A DNA stretch of 64,000 nt from Natronincola ferrireducens (GTDB taxonomy: Bacteria > Bacillota > Clostridia > Peptostreptococcales > Natronincolaceae): the NCBI RefSeq assembly GCF_900100845.1, contig NZ_FNFP01000001.1:310001-374000 (forward strand). The letters run 5' to 3'. Positions 1-9,767 of the stretch are shown one piece after another (position 1 is the first letter of the stretch; each line of letters opens with the position of its first letter). Below the pieces are notes generated by a model that was given only the letters and a program-made list of their open reading frames with translations, searched no databases and was not told where the DNA came from. The translations under genes and the position numbers were made by a program.

Positions 1-2
1 AG

Positions 3-665
3 AAGATAGAACTGGAAAAGGCCCTACAGGAAACAAAGATGGAGGCTTTACAGGCCCAGCTAAGTCCCCATTTCCTTTTCAATACTTTAAGTGTTATAGG
101 AGAGTTAGCTTATATGCAGGGGGCAAAGGATGCAGCGGAAACGACCTTCGCCCTATCCAATCTCTTGCGAACCACCCTGAAAAAATCAGAGGAAATGACG
201 AAGGTATGGGAGGAACTGGATTATATTAAGGATTATCTCTTCATTCAAAAAAAACGTTTCCACCAACTTGTTGAAATCAAAATAGATGTGGAGGAGAATG
301 TGATGGAGGTGGAGATCCCCTTTATGACCCTTCAGCTTTTGGTAGAAAACACGATTGTACATGGTTTGGAGGCCAACGGTAAACCAATCACTATCCAGAT
401 CAAAGGAAAGAGAAAAGATGATTACATTTTTTTAGAGGTTATGGATAATGGTTGTGGTATGAAGAAGGAAGTAATAGAGACACTATTTGAAAAAACGGTT
501 GGCATTAAGGAAGGAACTGGTATTGGTTTAGCCAATCTTAAGGAAAGGTTTAGGTACTACTATGATGAAGATTTTCAGCTGAAAATATGCAGCCAGTGGG
601 GAGAAGGAACCCAGGTCTTTATAAAAATACCTGTTCATGGGAAAGAAAAGGGAGGAAAAGAATGA
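3..665 (+). CDS. Sensor histidine kinase, LytS/YesM type (5' end outside window)
   Basis: The reading frame is open from base 3, so only the C-terminal 220 residues are seen. The visible part has the HisK-type phosphoacceptor block LSPHFLFNTL with its conserved His near the start. It then has a HATPase_c domain with an N-box (LLVENTIVHG), a G1 box (DNGCGM) and a G2 box (GTGIGLANLKERF). This is the LytS/YesM (5TM or YesM) kinase family, which phosphorylates a partner regulator at the membrane. The sensor domain lies upstream of the window, so the signal is unknown. The stop codon overlaps the start of the next gene (ATGA), so the pair is translationally coupled. Confidence 0.93.
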   Translation, partial: KIELEKALQETKMEALQAQLSPHFLFNTLSVIGELAYMQGAKDAAETTFALSNLLRTTLKKSEEMTKVWEELDYIKDYLFIQKKRFHQLVEIKIDVEENVMEVEIPFMTLQLLVENTIVHGLEANGKPITIQIKGKRKDDYIFLEVMDNGCGMKKEVIETLFEKTVGIKEGTGIGLANLKERFRYYYDEDFQLKICSQWGEGTQVFIKIPVHGKEKGGKE

Positions 666-1396
666 AGCTTTTGATCGTTGACGATGAGAAAATAATGAAG
701 GAGTATATAAAATTTGTCATAAGTCAAGAGAAACTAGATATTGAAGTTTTTGAAGCCTCCAATGGAGAAGAAGCCATAGAGATGGCGACTAAAATAAAGC
801 CCCAAGGCATCTTCATGGACATAAAAATGCCCCGAGTCGATGGTTTGAAGGGGGCAGAGATTATTAGAAAAGAACTGCCTCAAGCAAAAATCATTTTTCT
901 TTCTGCCTATGACAATTTTGACTATGTACAAAAAGCCCTTAGACTAGGAGCCTATGATTATCTCTTAAAGCCAATAGCCCCTAAGGATTTGAAGGAGATG
1001 CTGAAAAATCTCATGGATTTAGGAAAGGAAGAAGAAAAATCCCAGGAAAAAATAGTAGATCCCAGCTATGAGGATGATGTAATTTTAAAGGCCAAGGCCT
1101 ATATACAAGAGCATTATAAAAATAAGATCCACCTACAGGATGTAGCCGATGAGGTAAACCTAAGCAGTGCTTACTTTTCTAAATATTTTAAGAAAAAGAC
1201 GGAAATGAATTTCTCCCATTACCTCAATAAGCTGCGATTAAGTAAGGCTAAAGAACTGATGAAAAATCCTAATCTAACCCTCAATGAAATTGCTCTGGAG
1301 GTGGGCTATGAGGATTTGAGCTACTTTAGTATTGTTTTTCAAAGGTATGAAGATACCACCCCCACCAGCTATAGGCGACAAATTATGACAAAATAA
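662..1396 (+). CDS. Response regulator with AraC-type DNA-binding domain (YesN-like)
   Basis: The product has 244 residues. The receiver domain covers about residues 1-120, with acidic pair D8-D9, phosphoacceptor D53 (IFMDIKMP) and the conserved Lys in YLLKP. An AraC-type double helix-turn-helix fills about residues 140-240 (QDVADEVNLSSAYFSKYFKK, then LNEIALEVGYEDLSYFS). The start at 662 is chosen because it overlaps the kinase stop and begins exactly at the canonical receiver sequence MKLLIVDDE; a longer in-frame start at 587 would read through kinase sequence. YesN-type regulators usually control a neighbouring transporter, so the TRAP system downstream is a candidate target (inference). 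Confidence 0.93.
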   Translation: MKLLIVDDEKIMKEYIKFVISQEKLDIEVFEASNGEEAIEMATKIKPQGIFMDIKMPRVDGLKGAEIIRKELPQAKIIFLSAYDNFDYVQKALRLGAYDYLLKPIAPKDLKEMLKNLMDLGKEEEKSQEKIVDPSYEDDVILKAKAYIQEHYKNKIHLQDVADEVNLSSAYFSKYFKKKTEMNFSHYLNKLRLSKAKELMKNPNLTLNEIALEVGYEDLSYFSIVFQRYEDTTPTSYRRQIMTK

Positions 1397-1433
1397 TAAA
1401 AAAAGAACAAAAAAACAAAAAACACTCAAGACA

Positions 1434-1485
1434 AAAGATTCAAAATATTTGTTTAAAAAACAAATGGCTTTGGGTCTTTTTTTTT
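1434..1485 (+). terminator. Rho-independent terminator after the two-component genes
   Basis: A long imperfect hairpin (AAAGATTCAAA ... TTTGGGTCTTT, with inner ATTTGTT/AACAAAT) is followed by a run of nine T. It separates the two-component pair from ilvD. Confidence 0.75.
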
Positions 1486-1522
1486 GTTAAAGTATAGAAA
1501 ACGATAAGGAGGCCATATAAAT

Positions 1523-3190
1523 ATGAAAATAAATAATAGCTTTCAAGGTTTAGATAGAGCCCCCCATAGATCCTTATTTTATGCTATGGGATATTTACCA
1601 GAGGATTTAAAAAAACCCTTAATTGGTGTGGTCAATGCCCATAATGAGGTGATTCCAGGACATTTTCACTTAAATGAGCTGGCCCAAGCAGTAAAGCTAG
1701 GAGTAAGTGCGGCAGGGGGAACGCCTATGGAGTTTCCAGTAATAGGGATATGTGATGGTATTGCCATGAATCATGATGGTATGAAATATCCCCTTTCCAC
1801 TAGGGAGCTCATTGCAGATTCTATAGAAGCCATGACCATAGGTCATAAATTTGATGGTTTAGTATTAATAGGAAACTGTGACAAAATTGTTCCTGGAATG
1901 ATGATGGCGGCAGCTAGATTGAATATTCCTGCCATCTATGTAAGTGGAGGACCTATGCTGACGGGAAATCACAAGGGAAAGCCAGTGGATTTAATTAGAG
2001 GGGCCTTTGAAGGGGTAGGGGCCTATGCGGAAGGAAAAATTACTGCAGAAGAATTAGAGGAACTGGAAGCAGAATCCTGTCCTAGCTGTGGTAGCTGTGC
2101 TGGGATGTTTACTGCCAATACTATGAACTGTCTTGCTGAAGCCCTAGGGATAGGTCTACCTGGTAATGGTACGATTCCAGCCCCCTATGGACAAAGAAAG
2201 CAATTGGCTAAAAGAGCTGGAATGCAAATTATGGAACTAGTAAAGGAAAATATTCGACCTAGGGATATATTAACCTTAGGAGCCTTTAGAAATGCCATAG
2301 CTGTAGATATGGCCATAGGAGGTTCCTCCAACACAGTACTACATCTTATGGCGATTGCTAACGAAGCAAAGATACCGTTGAATCTTGAGGAATTTGATAA
2401 AATTAGTAGAAGGGTTGCTAATATTGCAAAGCTCAGTCCAGCTGGACACCATAGTATAACAGATTTACATGGGGCGGGGGGAATTTCCGCAGTGGTGAAT
2501 CAACTGTTGAAGGCAGGTTTAATTTATAATGATGAAATCACTGTAACTGGAAAAACCATCGGAGAAAATGTAATGAAGGCAGAGGTTTGGAACGACAGTG
2601 TCATTCGACCCATGGATGAAGCCTACAGTAAGGAGGGAGGAATTGCCATCCTTATGGGGAACCTTGCACCAGAGGGGGCCGTGGTGAAACAGTCAGGGGT
2701 AGAGGCAGAAATGATGGTCCATAAGGGTCCAGCTAGGGTATTTGATTCAGAAGAACAAGCCTATGCTGCCATCATGGCTAAGAGGATTAAATCGGGGGAT
2801 GTAGTGGTAATCCGATATGAAGGGCCAAAGGGGGGACCCGGTATGCGGGAAATGCTAAGTCCTACGGCGGCAATTGTAGGGATGGGATTGGAAAAATCCG
2901 TTGCCTTGATTACAGATGGACGTTTCTCTGGCGGCACAAGGGGACCCTGTTTAGGTCATGTTTCCCCTGAAGCATCGGAGGGAGGACCTATCGCCATTAT
3001 TGAAGAAGGAGATATGATAGAAATTGATATTCCTAATAGGAGTTTGAGAATAGATTTATCGGAAGAAGAAATAGAAAATCGTTTAAAAGCTTGGAAACAA
3101 CCACCTACTAAGGCTGAAGAAGGGACTTATCTATATCGCTACAGTAAGCTAGTCACCTCCGCCAGTACAGGTGCAGTATTAAAGTATTAA
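1523..3190 (+). CDS. ilvD: Dihydroxy-acid dehydratase
   Basis: The product has 555 residues, the usual length for IlvD. It dehydrates 2,3-dihydroxy-acids to 2-keto acids in valine, leucine and isoleucine synthesis. Visible marks are the Fe-S cysteine in [10 protein letters not shown] (C119), the cysteine-rich block [11 protein letters not shown] (C186, C189, C192) and the C-terminal [10 protein letters not shown] loop. AAGGAGG lies 10 bases before the ATG. No other ilv biosynthetic gene is near. The next gene is a TRAP transporter only 49 bases downstream with no clear terminator between, and a two-component pair precedes it. A sugar-acid dehydratase of the same IlvD/Edd superfamily therefore cannot be excluded, although the sequence reads as classical IlvD. 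Confidence 0.9.
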   Translation: MKINNSFQGLDRAPHRSLFYAMGYLPEDLKKPLIGVVNAHNEVIPGHFHLNELAQAVKLGVSAAGGTPMEFPVIGICDGIAMNHDGMKYPLSTRELIADSIEAMTIGHKFDGLVLIGNCDKIVPGMMMAAARLNIPAIYVSGGPMLTGNHKGKPVDLIRGAFEGVGAYAEGKITAEELEELEAESCPSCGSCAGMFTANTMNCLAEALGIGLPGNGTIPAPYGQRKQLAKRAGMQIMELVKENIRPRDILTLGAFRNAIAVDMAIGGSSNTVLHLMAIANEAKIPLNLEEFDKISRRVANIAKLSPAGHHSITDLHGAGGISAVVNQLLKAGLIYNDEITVTGKTIGENVMKAEVWNDSVIRPMDEAYSKEGGIAILMGNLAPEGAVVKQSGVEAEMMVHKGPARVFDSEEQAYAAIMAKRIKSGDVVVIRYEGPKGGPGMREMLSPTAAIVGMGLEKSVALITDGRFSGGTRGPCLGHVSPEASEGGPIAIIEEGDMIEIDIPNRSLRIDLSEEEIENRLKAWKQPPTKAEEGTYLYRYSKLVTSASTGAVLKY

Positions 3191-3239
3191 ATCTAATAAG
3201 GACTTTGAAGAAAATAATCTTATACCAGGGGGAAGAACA

Positions 3240-4265
3240 ATGAAAAAGAAATTAAGTATGTTATTATGTATGCTGTTAGTGGTGACACTTTTAGCAGCCT
3301 GTGGACAAAAATCTCCAGCGCCTGCAGCAGGTGAAGATGTAACCTTAGAAGAATTTGAGCCTGTAAAATATCGTCTGGCCCACGTTGTCAATGAAAATGA
3401 CAGCTTCCATATCAGTGCTGTGAAGTTTAAGGAATTGGTGGAGGAAAGAACCGGTGGTAAGGTGGAGATAGAAGTCCATCCCAACGCTACCTTAGGGGAC
3501 GAAAGAACATTACTAGAGGGTATGCAAATGGGTACAGTGGACATGGGAATCATCACCAATGGACCCATCGCCAACTTTGTACCTCAAGTGGCAGTGTTTG
3601 AACTACCCTTCCTATTTAGCAGTCATGAAGAGGTTTATGGAGTATTGGATGGTGATATAGGTAAGGAAATCCTAAAAAAAATGGAGGATGTCAACCTGAA
3701 GGGCCTTGCCTTTGCAGAAAGAGGATTTAGAAACCTAACCAACTCTAAAAAACCGGTTGCAACCCCTGATGACATGAAGGGCTTAAGAATTAGAGTTATG
3801 GAAAATCCAGTATATATCGACACCTTCCAAGCTTTAGGGGCCAATACTGTACCAATGGCATGGACAGAAACCCTTACAGCTTTACAGCAGGGAACCATTG
3901 ATGGACAAGAGAATCCAGTGGTGGTAATCCACTCCTTCAAGCTGGATGAAACACAAAAGCATTTATCCTTGTCTAGACATACCTATTCACCCGCCACTAT
4001 CATGATGAGCTTGAATGCCTTCAACAAGCTTCCAGCAGACATTCAAGAGATTATTGAAAGGTCTGCTCAAGAGGCAGCAGAGCATGCAAGAGCTATCAAT
4101 ATTGAGAGTGAAGAAATACTATTGAAGGAGCTACAAGAAAGAGGTATGGAGATTACTGAGGTAGATACAGCAGTATTCCAAGAGGCGGTACAATCTGTTT
4201 ATGACAAGTATAGAGGACAATACGGAGAATATATGGATAAAATTCAAGAACAACTTAACAAATAG
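3240..4265 (+). CDS. dctP: TRAP transporter substrate-binding lipoprotein (DctP family)
   Basis: The product has 341 residues. The N-terminus is a lipoprotein signal ending in LLAAC, with the lipidated Cys at position 21, so the protein is anchored outside the membrane. The mature part has the DctP pattern: a segment resembling YRLAHVVNENDSFH, a central GLRIRVMENPVY with the carboxylate-binding Arg, and WTETLTALQQGTIDGQENP. DctP proteins bind organic or sugar acids and hand them to the DctQ/DctM membrane pair, which follow directly. GGGGGAAG precedes the ATG. The ligand cannot be read from sequence; a substrate related to the adjacent dehydratase is possible. Confidence 0.93.
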   Translation: MKKKLSMLLCMLLVVTLLAACGQKSPAPAAGEDVTLEEFEPVKYRLAHVVNENDSFHISAVKFKELVEERTGGKVEIEVHPNATLGDERTLLEGMQMGTVDMGIITNGPIANFVPQVAVFELPFLFSSHEEVYGVLDGDIGKEILKKMEDVNLKGLAFAERGFRNLTNSKKPVATPDDMKGLRIRVMENPVYIDTFQALGANTVPMAWTETLTALQQGTIDGQENPVVVIHSFKLDETQKHLSLSRHTYSPATIMMSLNAFNKLPADIQEIIERSAQEAAEHARAINIESEEILLKELQERGMEITEVDTAVFQEAVQSVYDKYRGQYGEYMDKIQEQLNK

Positions 4266-4270
4266 TACGA

Positions 4271-4303
4271 AATTAGCCTTGGTACTGGGTGCCAAGGCTA
4301 ATT
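4271..4303 (+). terminator. Intercistronic hairpin between dctP and dctQ
   Basis: AATTAGCCTTGG and CCAAGGCTAATT form a perfect 12-bp stem just after the dctP stop, with only a short T-poor tail. Such hairpins usually stabilise the upstream message or partly terminate it, so the binding protein is made in excess over the membrane subunits (inference). Confidence 0.6.
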
Positions 4304-4325
4304 TAAAAACAAAGGGGGGTAAGCA

Positions 4326-4820
4326 ATGAAATTATCCTATTATTTTAGAAGATTCAGTGATGGGCTAGATTGGTTCATCACAAGGATGGTATTTTTAGGA
4401 ATTATAGGCATGATTGTATCCATTAGTCTACAGATTATCTTTAGAGTGTTTTTCAATGCATTGGTTTGGACAGAGGAGGCTGCAAGGTATTTATTGGTGT
4501 GGAGCAGTTTTTTAGGGGCGACCCTTGCCTACAAAAGAAAGATGCATATAGCAGTTACCTTCGGGGTAGATTTACTGCCTTCAAGTTTAAAGAAGCCTGT
4601 GGTTCTTTTAAGTATAGTTTTATCTATGCTGTTTTTTGGGGTTTCCGCCTACTATGGGTTTAAATTAATCTCGATGCAGGTGTATCAATTATCACCGGCT
4701 TTGCGGCTTCCCATGAAATACATTTACTTAGGAATTCCTCTTAGCTTTATTGTGATGTTTATCCATGGTATATCATTAATATTGGATAATATCTTTCCAC
4801 AAGGGGAGGTTGGGGCGTAA
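4326..4820 (+). CDS. dctQ: TRAP transporter small permease subunit (DctQ family)
   Basis: The product has 164 residues and four predicted membrane helices, at about residues 17-38, 48-66, 87-108 and 128-150. The family signature is visible as VWTEEAARYLLVWSSFLGA in the second helix region. DctQ is the small subunit that packs against DctM in sodium-driven TRAP uptake. AAAGGGGGGTAAGC precedes the ATG. The stop overlaps the start of dctM by one base, typical of a coupled TRAP operon. Confidence 0.92.
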   Translation: MKLSYYFRRFSDGLDWFITRMVFLGIIGMIVSISLQIIFRVFFNALVWTEEAARYLLVWSSFLGATLAYKRKMHIAVTFGVDLLPSSLKKPVVLLSIVLSMLFFGVSAYYGFKLISMQVYQLSPALRLPMKYIYLGIPLSFIVMFIHGISLILDNIFPQGEVGA

Positions 4821-6067
4821 TGGGTGCAATTATATTTTTCTCTTTTCTTATCTTTATGTTGTTGGGTATCCCTGTAGCGGTGGCCATTGGATTGGCTTCC
4901 CTTGTGGTATTAGTAAGGGAAGGTATGCCTCTAACGGTTTTGGTACAAAGGATGTTTGCAGGGACAGATACCTTTCCCTTAATTGCGGTTCCCTTCTTTA
5001 TTCTGGCGGGGGATTTGCTGGCAAAGGGTAGGGTATCAGGAAAACTAGTGGAATTTGCGGATTCTATTTTTGGTTTTCTGAAGGGGGGCTTGTCGGTGGT
5101 ATGTGTTTTGGCCTCCATGTTTTTTGCTGCTATCTCAGGGTCAGGAGCCGCCACCACTGCCGCAGTAGGTACACCCCTTATACCAGAGCTGAAAAAGAAG
5201 GGCTATGATGAAGCCACCTCTGCCGCCTTGATTGCCGCCAGTGGCACCATAGGGGTTGTTATTCCCCCTTCTGTTCCCATGATTTTATATGCAGTTATTG
5301 CTGATCAATCGGTGGCAAAGCTGTTTTTAAACGGATTTTTACCTGGTACTCTCATGGGATTAATCTTAATTGTTTTGGCCATAAGATACGCCTACAAAAA
5401 CAATTATCCCAGAGGCTCAGCCTTTTCCGTAGGAAACGTAGTAAGGACCTTTAAGGAGGCCATTTGGGGAATTTTAACCCCCGTCATTATATTGGGGGGG
5501 ATTTTCTCTGGCATCTTTACACCTTCAGAGGCAGCGGTTATTGCAGTGAACTATTCTCTATTTGTAGCCCTATTTGTTTATAAGGATATGAAGTGGAGAG
5601 ACATATTTGAAATTGTCTGCAAATCCGCAATGACCATGGCAGTGGTTATGTTTATCATTGCCACCTCTAGTATTTTGAGCTGGGTTTTAGCCTATTACAG
5701 TATACCTACTGCTATTGCCAATGCAGTATTGTCTTTATCCAGCAATAAATATGTGATTATGCTATTGATTACCCTAGTCATTGTTTTAGCAGGGGTATTT
5801 ATGGAAACCGCTTCCGCCTTAATCATACTGACACCAGTATTTCTTCCCCTTGTTACTCAGCTGGGGGTGGATCTAATCCACTTTGGTCTCATCATCGTAG
5901 TAGGTTTAGCTATTGGTATGATTACACCACCGGTGGCCATCAATCTCTATGTGGCCAGTACAGTAACTGGGTTGCCGATTGAAAAAATCACCAAATCCAT
6001 TATCCCCTTTATGCTGGGGCTGCTGGCTGTACTGTTGCTAATTGTGTATATACCATTATTTTTCTAG
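4820..6067 (+). CDS. dctM: TRAP transporter large permease subunit (DctM family)
   Basis: The product has 415 residues, the usual size for DctM, and is almost entirely hydrophobic with about a dozen membrane segments. Diagnostic stretches are GIPVAVAIGLAS near the start, PFFILAGDLLAKGRVSGKL, the AAISGSGAATTAAVGT signature, GTIGVVIPPSVPMI and VGLAIGMITPPVAINLYV. DctM forms the ion-coupled translocation channel. It closes the ilvD-dctPQM group, and a terminator follows the stop codon. Confidence 0.95.
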   Translation: MGAIIFFSFLIFMLLGIPVAVAIGLASLVVLVREGMPLTVLVQRMFAGTDTFPLIAVPFFILAGDLLAKGRVSGKLVEFADSIFGFLKGGLSVVCVLASMFFAAISGSGAATTAAVGTPLIPELKKKGYDEATSAALIAASGTIGVVIPPSVPMILYAVIADQSVAKLFLNGFLPGTLMGLILIVLAIRYAYKNNYPRGSAFSVGNVVRTFKEAIWGILTPVIILGGIFSGIFTPSEAAVIAVNYSLFVALFVYKDMKWRDIFEIVCKSAMTMAVVMFIIATSSILSWVLAYYSIPTAIANAVLSLSSNKYVIMLLITLVIVLAGVFMETASALIILTPVFLPLVTQLGVDLIHFGLIIVVGLAIGMITPPVAINLYVASTVTGLPIEKITKSIIPFMLGLLAVLLLIVYIPLFF

Positions 6068-6080
6068 ACAATAATTAAAG

Positions 6081-6124
6081 GGACAGATATTTTGATTAAA
6101 TCCAATCAAGGTATCTGTCCTAAT
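6081..6124 (+). terminator. Terminator of the TRAP operon
   Basis: GGACAGATA and TATCTGTCC form a stem around an AT-rich loop, followed by TAATTTATT. It lies 14 bases after the dctM stop. Confidence 0.65.
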
Positions 6125-6512
6125 TTATTACAAGACCAGTAATTCATTTCTCTTCAATATAGGTTTTAACCTTTTCTACTCATACAATTCCCACTGACAA
6201 TGCCATAAAATTATTTCTGAATATTTTAACAAAAAAAGTTTTGAAATATTTAGAATTATGTATTATAATAAGATTATTATTCACATCACATACATTTGTA
6301 TATAACATAAAAACAAAATTCAACATACATTGACATATTTTGAAGCCCAAAGGTTTATGATGTTTTTAACATAAATTTGTACAAGGCTTCATAAATTTGT
6401 ATATAGACATATATACAGTAAAATTATGGATTGAGTTTCTCGGTATATCTGGGAAGTTCAAATAAAAAATTATTAAATCTTTAAGCATGAAAAAACAAAA
6501 GGGGGAATTAAT
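6125..6512 (+). promoter_or_regulatory. AT-rich leader of the branched-chain amino acid importer
   Basis: No gene is seen here. A plausible promoter is TTGTAT (6397-6402), 16 bases, TAAAAT (6419-6424). TTGACA also occurs at 6330 but lacks a good -10 at normal spacing. No T-box, CodY-like palindrome or known riboswitch was recognised by eye. Confidence 0.4.
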
Positions 6513-7700
6513 GTGAAAAAATGGATATCTATTTTTTTAGTAATGCTTTTGGTTTTATCAGTAGGGCTAGTAGGTTGTAGTAGTCCAACTCCTACAGAAG
6601 CACCAAGTGATGAGCCAGATGAGGCAGCAGGAGACGATGATGTAATCAAAATTGGGGTTTTTCAACCTTTAACCGGGGCGAATGCAGCCGGTGGAGCCTT
6701 AGAAGTTGAAGGTTCACGTTTGGCAAATGAATTATATCCAGAAGTATTAGGCAAGAAGATTGAGTTAGTTGTTGTTGATAACGGATCTGACGCTGTACAA
6801 GCCGCCAGTGCAGTAGCAAGATTGATAGAAAGTGAAAATGTTGTAGCTATCATCGGTAGCTGGGGCAGTACATACTCTATGGCAGCTGGAGATTTAGTTA
6901 GAGATAACCAAGTACCTGCAGTTGCTGCATCTGCCACAAACCCAATGGTAACATTAGACAATGATTACTATTTCAGAGTTTGCTTCTTGGACCCATTCCA
7001 AGGAACCGTTATGGCAAACTATGCCTACAATAATCTTGGCGCTAGAACAGCCGGGATTATTCGAGAAGTTTCCAGTGACTATGCAGTTGGTTTGGCGAGA
7101 TTCTTTGAGCAAGCCTTCATCGAATTAACTGGAGATCCAAATTCTATCGTTGAAATTTCTGACTACCAAACAGGAGATCAAGATTTCTCATCCCAAATAC
7201 TAAATGTTAGTGGTAAAGCTCCTGATGTTATCTTTGCACCTGGTAACTTTACAGAGTCTGCATTAATAATTCAACAGGCGAAAAACCTAGGGGTTACAAT
7301 TCCATTTATCGGTGGAGACACTTGGGAAACTCCTGAGTTCATTGAGATCGGTGCTGATGCTGTAGAAGGTGCTGTATTTTCAACATTCTTTACATCAGAA
7401 GTACCAATCACACCTGAGTCTGAAATTTTCTTAGATGCTTACAGAAGCAAGTATGGCAAGGAGCCTGCTGCTGTTACGGCTTTAGGATATGATGCCTATA
7501 TCTTAATTAGAGATGCCATCGAAAGAGCAGGAGCAGTAGACCCGATTAAAATTAGAGATGAAATCGCTAAGACATCTGGATTCCCAGGAGCTGCTGGTGT
7601 CATCAACCTAGATGAAAATGGGGATGCCGTTAAGAGTGCTGTTATTAAGATTGTTGAAAATGGTGAATTTGTATACTTAGATACAATTGAGCCCTACTAG
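6513..7700 (+). CDS. livJ: Branched-chain amino acid ABC transporter substrate-binding lipoprotein
   Basis: The product has 395 residues. The GTG start at 6513 is supported by GGGGGAA six bases upstream. A lipoprotein signal ends in GLVGC (Cys22), followed by a short acidic linker. The mature protein has the type I periplasmic-binding fold of LivJ/LivK: IKIGVFQPLTGANAAGG, ELVVVDNGSDAVQAAS, IIGSWGSTYSMAAG and VTALGYDAYILIRDAI. It captures leucine, isoleucine, valine or similar amino acids and delivers them to LivHMGF downstream. A hairpin after the stop probably raises its level relative to the membrane genes. The ligand specificity is an inference from family and gene order. Confidence 0.92.
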   Translation: MKKWISIFLVMLLVLSVGLVGCSSPTPTEAPSDEPDEAAGDDDVIKIGVFQPLTGANAAGGALEVEGSRLANELYPEVLGKKIELVVVDNGSDAVQAASAVARLIESENVVAIIGSWGSTYSMAAGDLVRDNQVPAVAASATNPMVTLDNDYYFRVCFLDPFQGTVMANYAYNNLGARTAGIIREVSSDYAVGLARFFEQAFIELTGDPNSIVEISDYQTGDQDFSSQILNVSGKAPDVIFAPGNFTESALIIQQAKNLGVTIPFIGGDTWETPEFIEIGADAVEGAVFSTFFTSEVPITPESEIFLDAYRSKYGKEPAAVTALGYDAYILIRDAIERAGAVDPIKIRDEIAKTSGFPGAAGVINLDENGDAVKSAVIKIVENGEFVYLDTIEPY

Positions 7701-7719
7701 GTCCACAATTTAAAAAATA

Positions 7720-7755
7720 ACGCTTCCCTCTATCAAGGGGGGAGCGTAATTTTGT
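7720..7755 (+). terminator. Hairpin between livJ and livH
   Basis: ACGCTTCCCTC pairs with GGGGGGAGCGT, followed by AATTTTG. It probably acts as a partial terminator or stabiliser, since livH-F have no clear promoter of their own. Confidence 0.6.
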
Positions 7756-7814
7756 ACCAAATATAATGGAAAAATAAGTAATTTTAATGTAAATTCTAAT
7801 TAGGTGGTGGACAT

Positions 7815-8708
7815 ATGAACTTCGAACTGTTTTTGCAATACCTGACCAACGGTATATCCTTGGGAAGCTTGTATGCACTTATTGCTATTGGTTATACAAT
7901 GGTTTATGGAATATTAAGATTAATTAACTTTGCCCATGGGGAAATCTTTATGATGTCCCTGTATTTTGCTTTTTATGGTGTTACAATGTTCAGTATGCCC
8001 TGGTATGTATCCTTTGTTATGGCAGTAATCTTTACAGCTGCCCTTGGTATGTTGATAGAAAGAGCCGCCTATAGGCCTCTAAGGGATTCCCCAAGAATCA
8101 CCATCATGGTTTCCGCCATTGGGGCTTCCTTCTTTATACAAAACCTTGCCATCGTTGTCTTTGGTGGAAGGCCTAAAGCTTTTCCAAATATTCCTCTCTT
8201 AACAGATGTTATAACCATTGGGACGGTTTCCCTTCAAAGACTGACTTTGATCATTCCTGTTGTAACCATCATTCTTCTTTATGCCTTGTTGTTTTTAGTT
8301 AATAAGACTAAGACGGGGATGGCCATGAGGGCTGTATCTAAGGATCACGAAACTGCTAGGCTGATGGGAATAGACGTTAACCGAACCATTACGATAACCT
8401 TTGGTGTAGGGTCTATTCTAGCGGCTATTGGTGGTATTATGTGGGGCTCTAGATTCCCTCAAATTCAACCAGTTATGGGGATTATGCCTGGATTAAAATG
8501 CTTTATCGCCGCTGTTGTAGGGGGTATTGGCAACATTACTGGAGCCGTAATTGGAGGCTTTATTCTGGGTATAGGAGAGATTATGATTATAGCATTTTTG
8601 CCAAATTTAACTGGCTACCGTGATGCCTTTGCGTTTATTTTACTAATAGTGATTCTGCTATTTAAACCTACAGGCATTATGGGAGAAAAAATATCGGAGA
8701 AGGTGTAG
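7815..8708 (+). CDS. livH: Branched-chain amino acid ABC transporter permease LivH
   Basis: The product has 297 residues with about eight membrane helices. Family marks are GISLGSLYALIAIGYTMVYG at the N-terminus, LINFAHGEIFM, AVSKDHETARLMGIDVNRTI (the coupling loop contacting the ATPases) and the C-terminal GGIGNITGAVIGGFILG. It forms half of the membrane pore, paired with LivM four bases downstream. TAGGTGGTGG precedes the ATG. Confidence 0.95.
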   Translation: MNFELFLQYLTNGISLGSLYALIAIGYTMVYGILRLINFAHGEIFMMSLYFAFYGVTMFSMPWYVSFVMAVIFTAALGMLIERAAYRPLRDSPRITIMVSAIGASFFIQNLAIVVFGGRPKAFPNIPLLTDVITIGTVSLQRLTLIIPVVTIILLYALLFLVNKTKTGMAMRAVSKDHETARLMGIDVNRTITITFGVGSILAAIGGIMWGSRFPQIQPVMGIMPGLKCFIAAVVGGIGNITGAVIGGFILGIGEIMIIAFLPNLTGYRDAFAFILLIVILLFKPTGIMGEKISEKV

Positions 8709-8711
8709 ACT

Positions 8712-9767
8712 ATGAAGAAGAGAGATATCATTTTAACCACCATATCTATAGTAGCACTTGGCTTATTTCTTATATATGCCAACAGTAATTTTAACCCTTA
8801 TCAGATAAGGATATTAAATCTATGCGCAATCTATGTTGTGCTGGGATTGAGTATGAACTTGATTAATGGATTTACAGGTTTGTTTTCCTTAGGACATGCT
8901 GGCTTTATGGCAGTAGGGGCCTATACAACAGCCCTTCTTACAATGTCGGAAACAGCTAAGCAGAGGACCTTCTTTTTAGAGCCTATGATTTCTCCTTTAG
9001 ATAAAATTACCCTACCGTTTTTTGTAGCCCTATTAATAGGAGGATTATTGGCGGCCTTTGTAGCTCTTCTAATTGGGGCACCTACCTTAAGATTAAAGGG
9101 AGACTACCTAGCCATTGCAACCCTAGGCTTTTCTGAGATTATTAGAATTATATTTACCAACACCCAAAACATCACAAATGGTGCTTTAGGATTGAAATCA
9201 ATTCCCAATACCACCAATCTTTGGTGGACCTATGGAACTATGGTGGTGACCATCATGGTGATGGCTGCCCTAATCAATAGTAGCTTTGGTAAAGCCTTTA
9301 AAGCAATAAGGGAAGATGAAATTGCCGCTGAAAGTATGGGAATTAATTTATTTAAACATAAGGTCATGTCCTTTGCCATAGGAGCATTCTTTGCAGGTAT
9401 AGGTGGAGGACTATTGGGGAACCTACTGGGGGCCATTAACCCCGCCATGTTTCGATTTGTTCTGACCTTTAACATCCTTTTAATTATCGTTTTAGGGGGA
9501 ATGGGCAGTATAACTGGAACAGTGATTTCTGCCTTTGTAGTCACCTCAGGATTAGAGTACTTAAGGATTTTAGATGAATCCATCAACCTTGGATTTATCC
9601 AGATTCAAGGTATTACAGGTCTGAGAATGGTTGTGTTTTCAGCCCTATTGATGATTGTAGTTATTTTCTTTAGAAACGGACTAATGGGTACCAATGAATT
9701 TAGCTGGGATAAACTCTTCAATCTCCTTAAGAGAAGACCCTTTAGCAAGAAGGGGGTAGGACAATAA
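8712..9767 (+). CDS. livM: Branched-chain amino acid ABC transporter permease LivM
   Basis: The product has 351 residues and many membrane helices. Typical LivM motifs are NLINGFTGLFSLGHAGFMAV, APTLRLKGDYLAIATLGFSE, the cytoplasmic coupling loop AIREDEIAAESMGINLFKHK and the late GGMGSITGTVISAF. It forms the second half of the pore with LivH. The last base of its stop codon is the first base of livG, so the genes are coupled. Confidence 0.95.
   Translation: MKKRDIILTTISIVALGLFLIYANSNFNPYQIRILNLCAIYVVLGLSMNLINGFTGLFSLGHAGFMAVGAYTTALLTMSETAKQRTFFLEPMISPLDKITLPFFVALLIGGLLAAFVALLIGAPTLRLKGDYLAIATLGFSEIIRIIFTNTQNITNGALGLKSIPNTTNLWWTYGTMVVTIMVMAALINSSFGKAFKAIREDEIAAESMGINLFKHKVMSFAIGAFFAGIGGGLLGNLLGAINPAMFRFVLTFNILLIIVLGGMGSITGTVISAFVVTSGLEYLRILDESINLGFIQIQGITGLRMVVFSALLMIVVIFFRNGLMGTNEFSWDKLFNLLKRRPFSKKGVGQ

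Noticed and set aside
1397-1522. T-box or leader attenuator for branched-chain amino acids before ilvD
   Set aside because: No T-box core, tRNA-like specifier loop or leader peptide with Leu/Ile/Val codons; the hairpin there is the terminator of the preceding genes.
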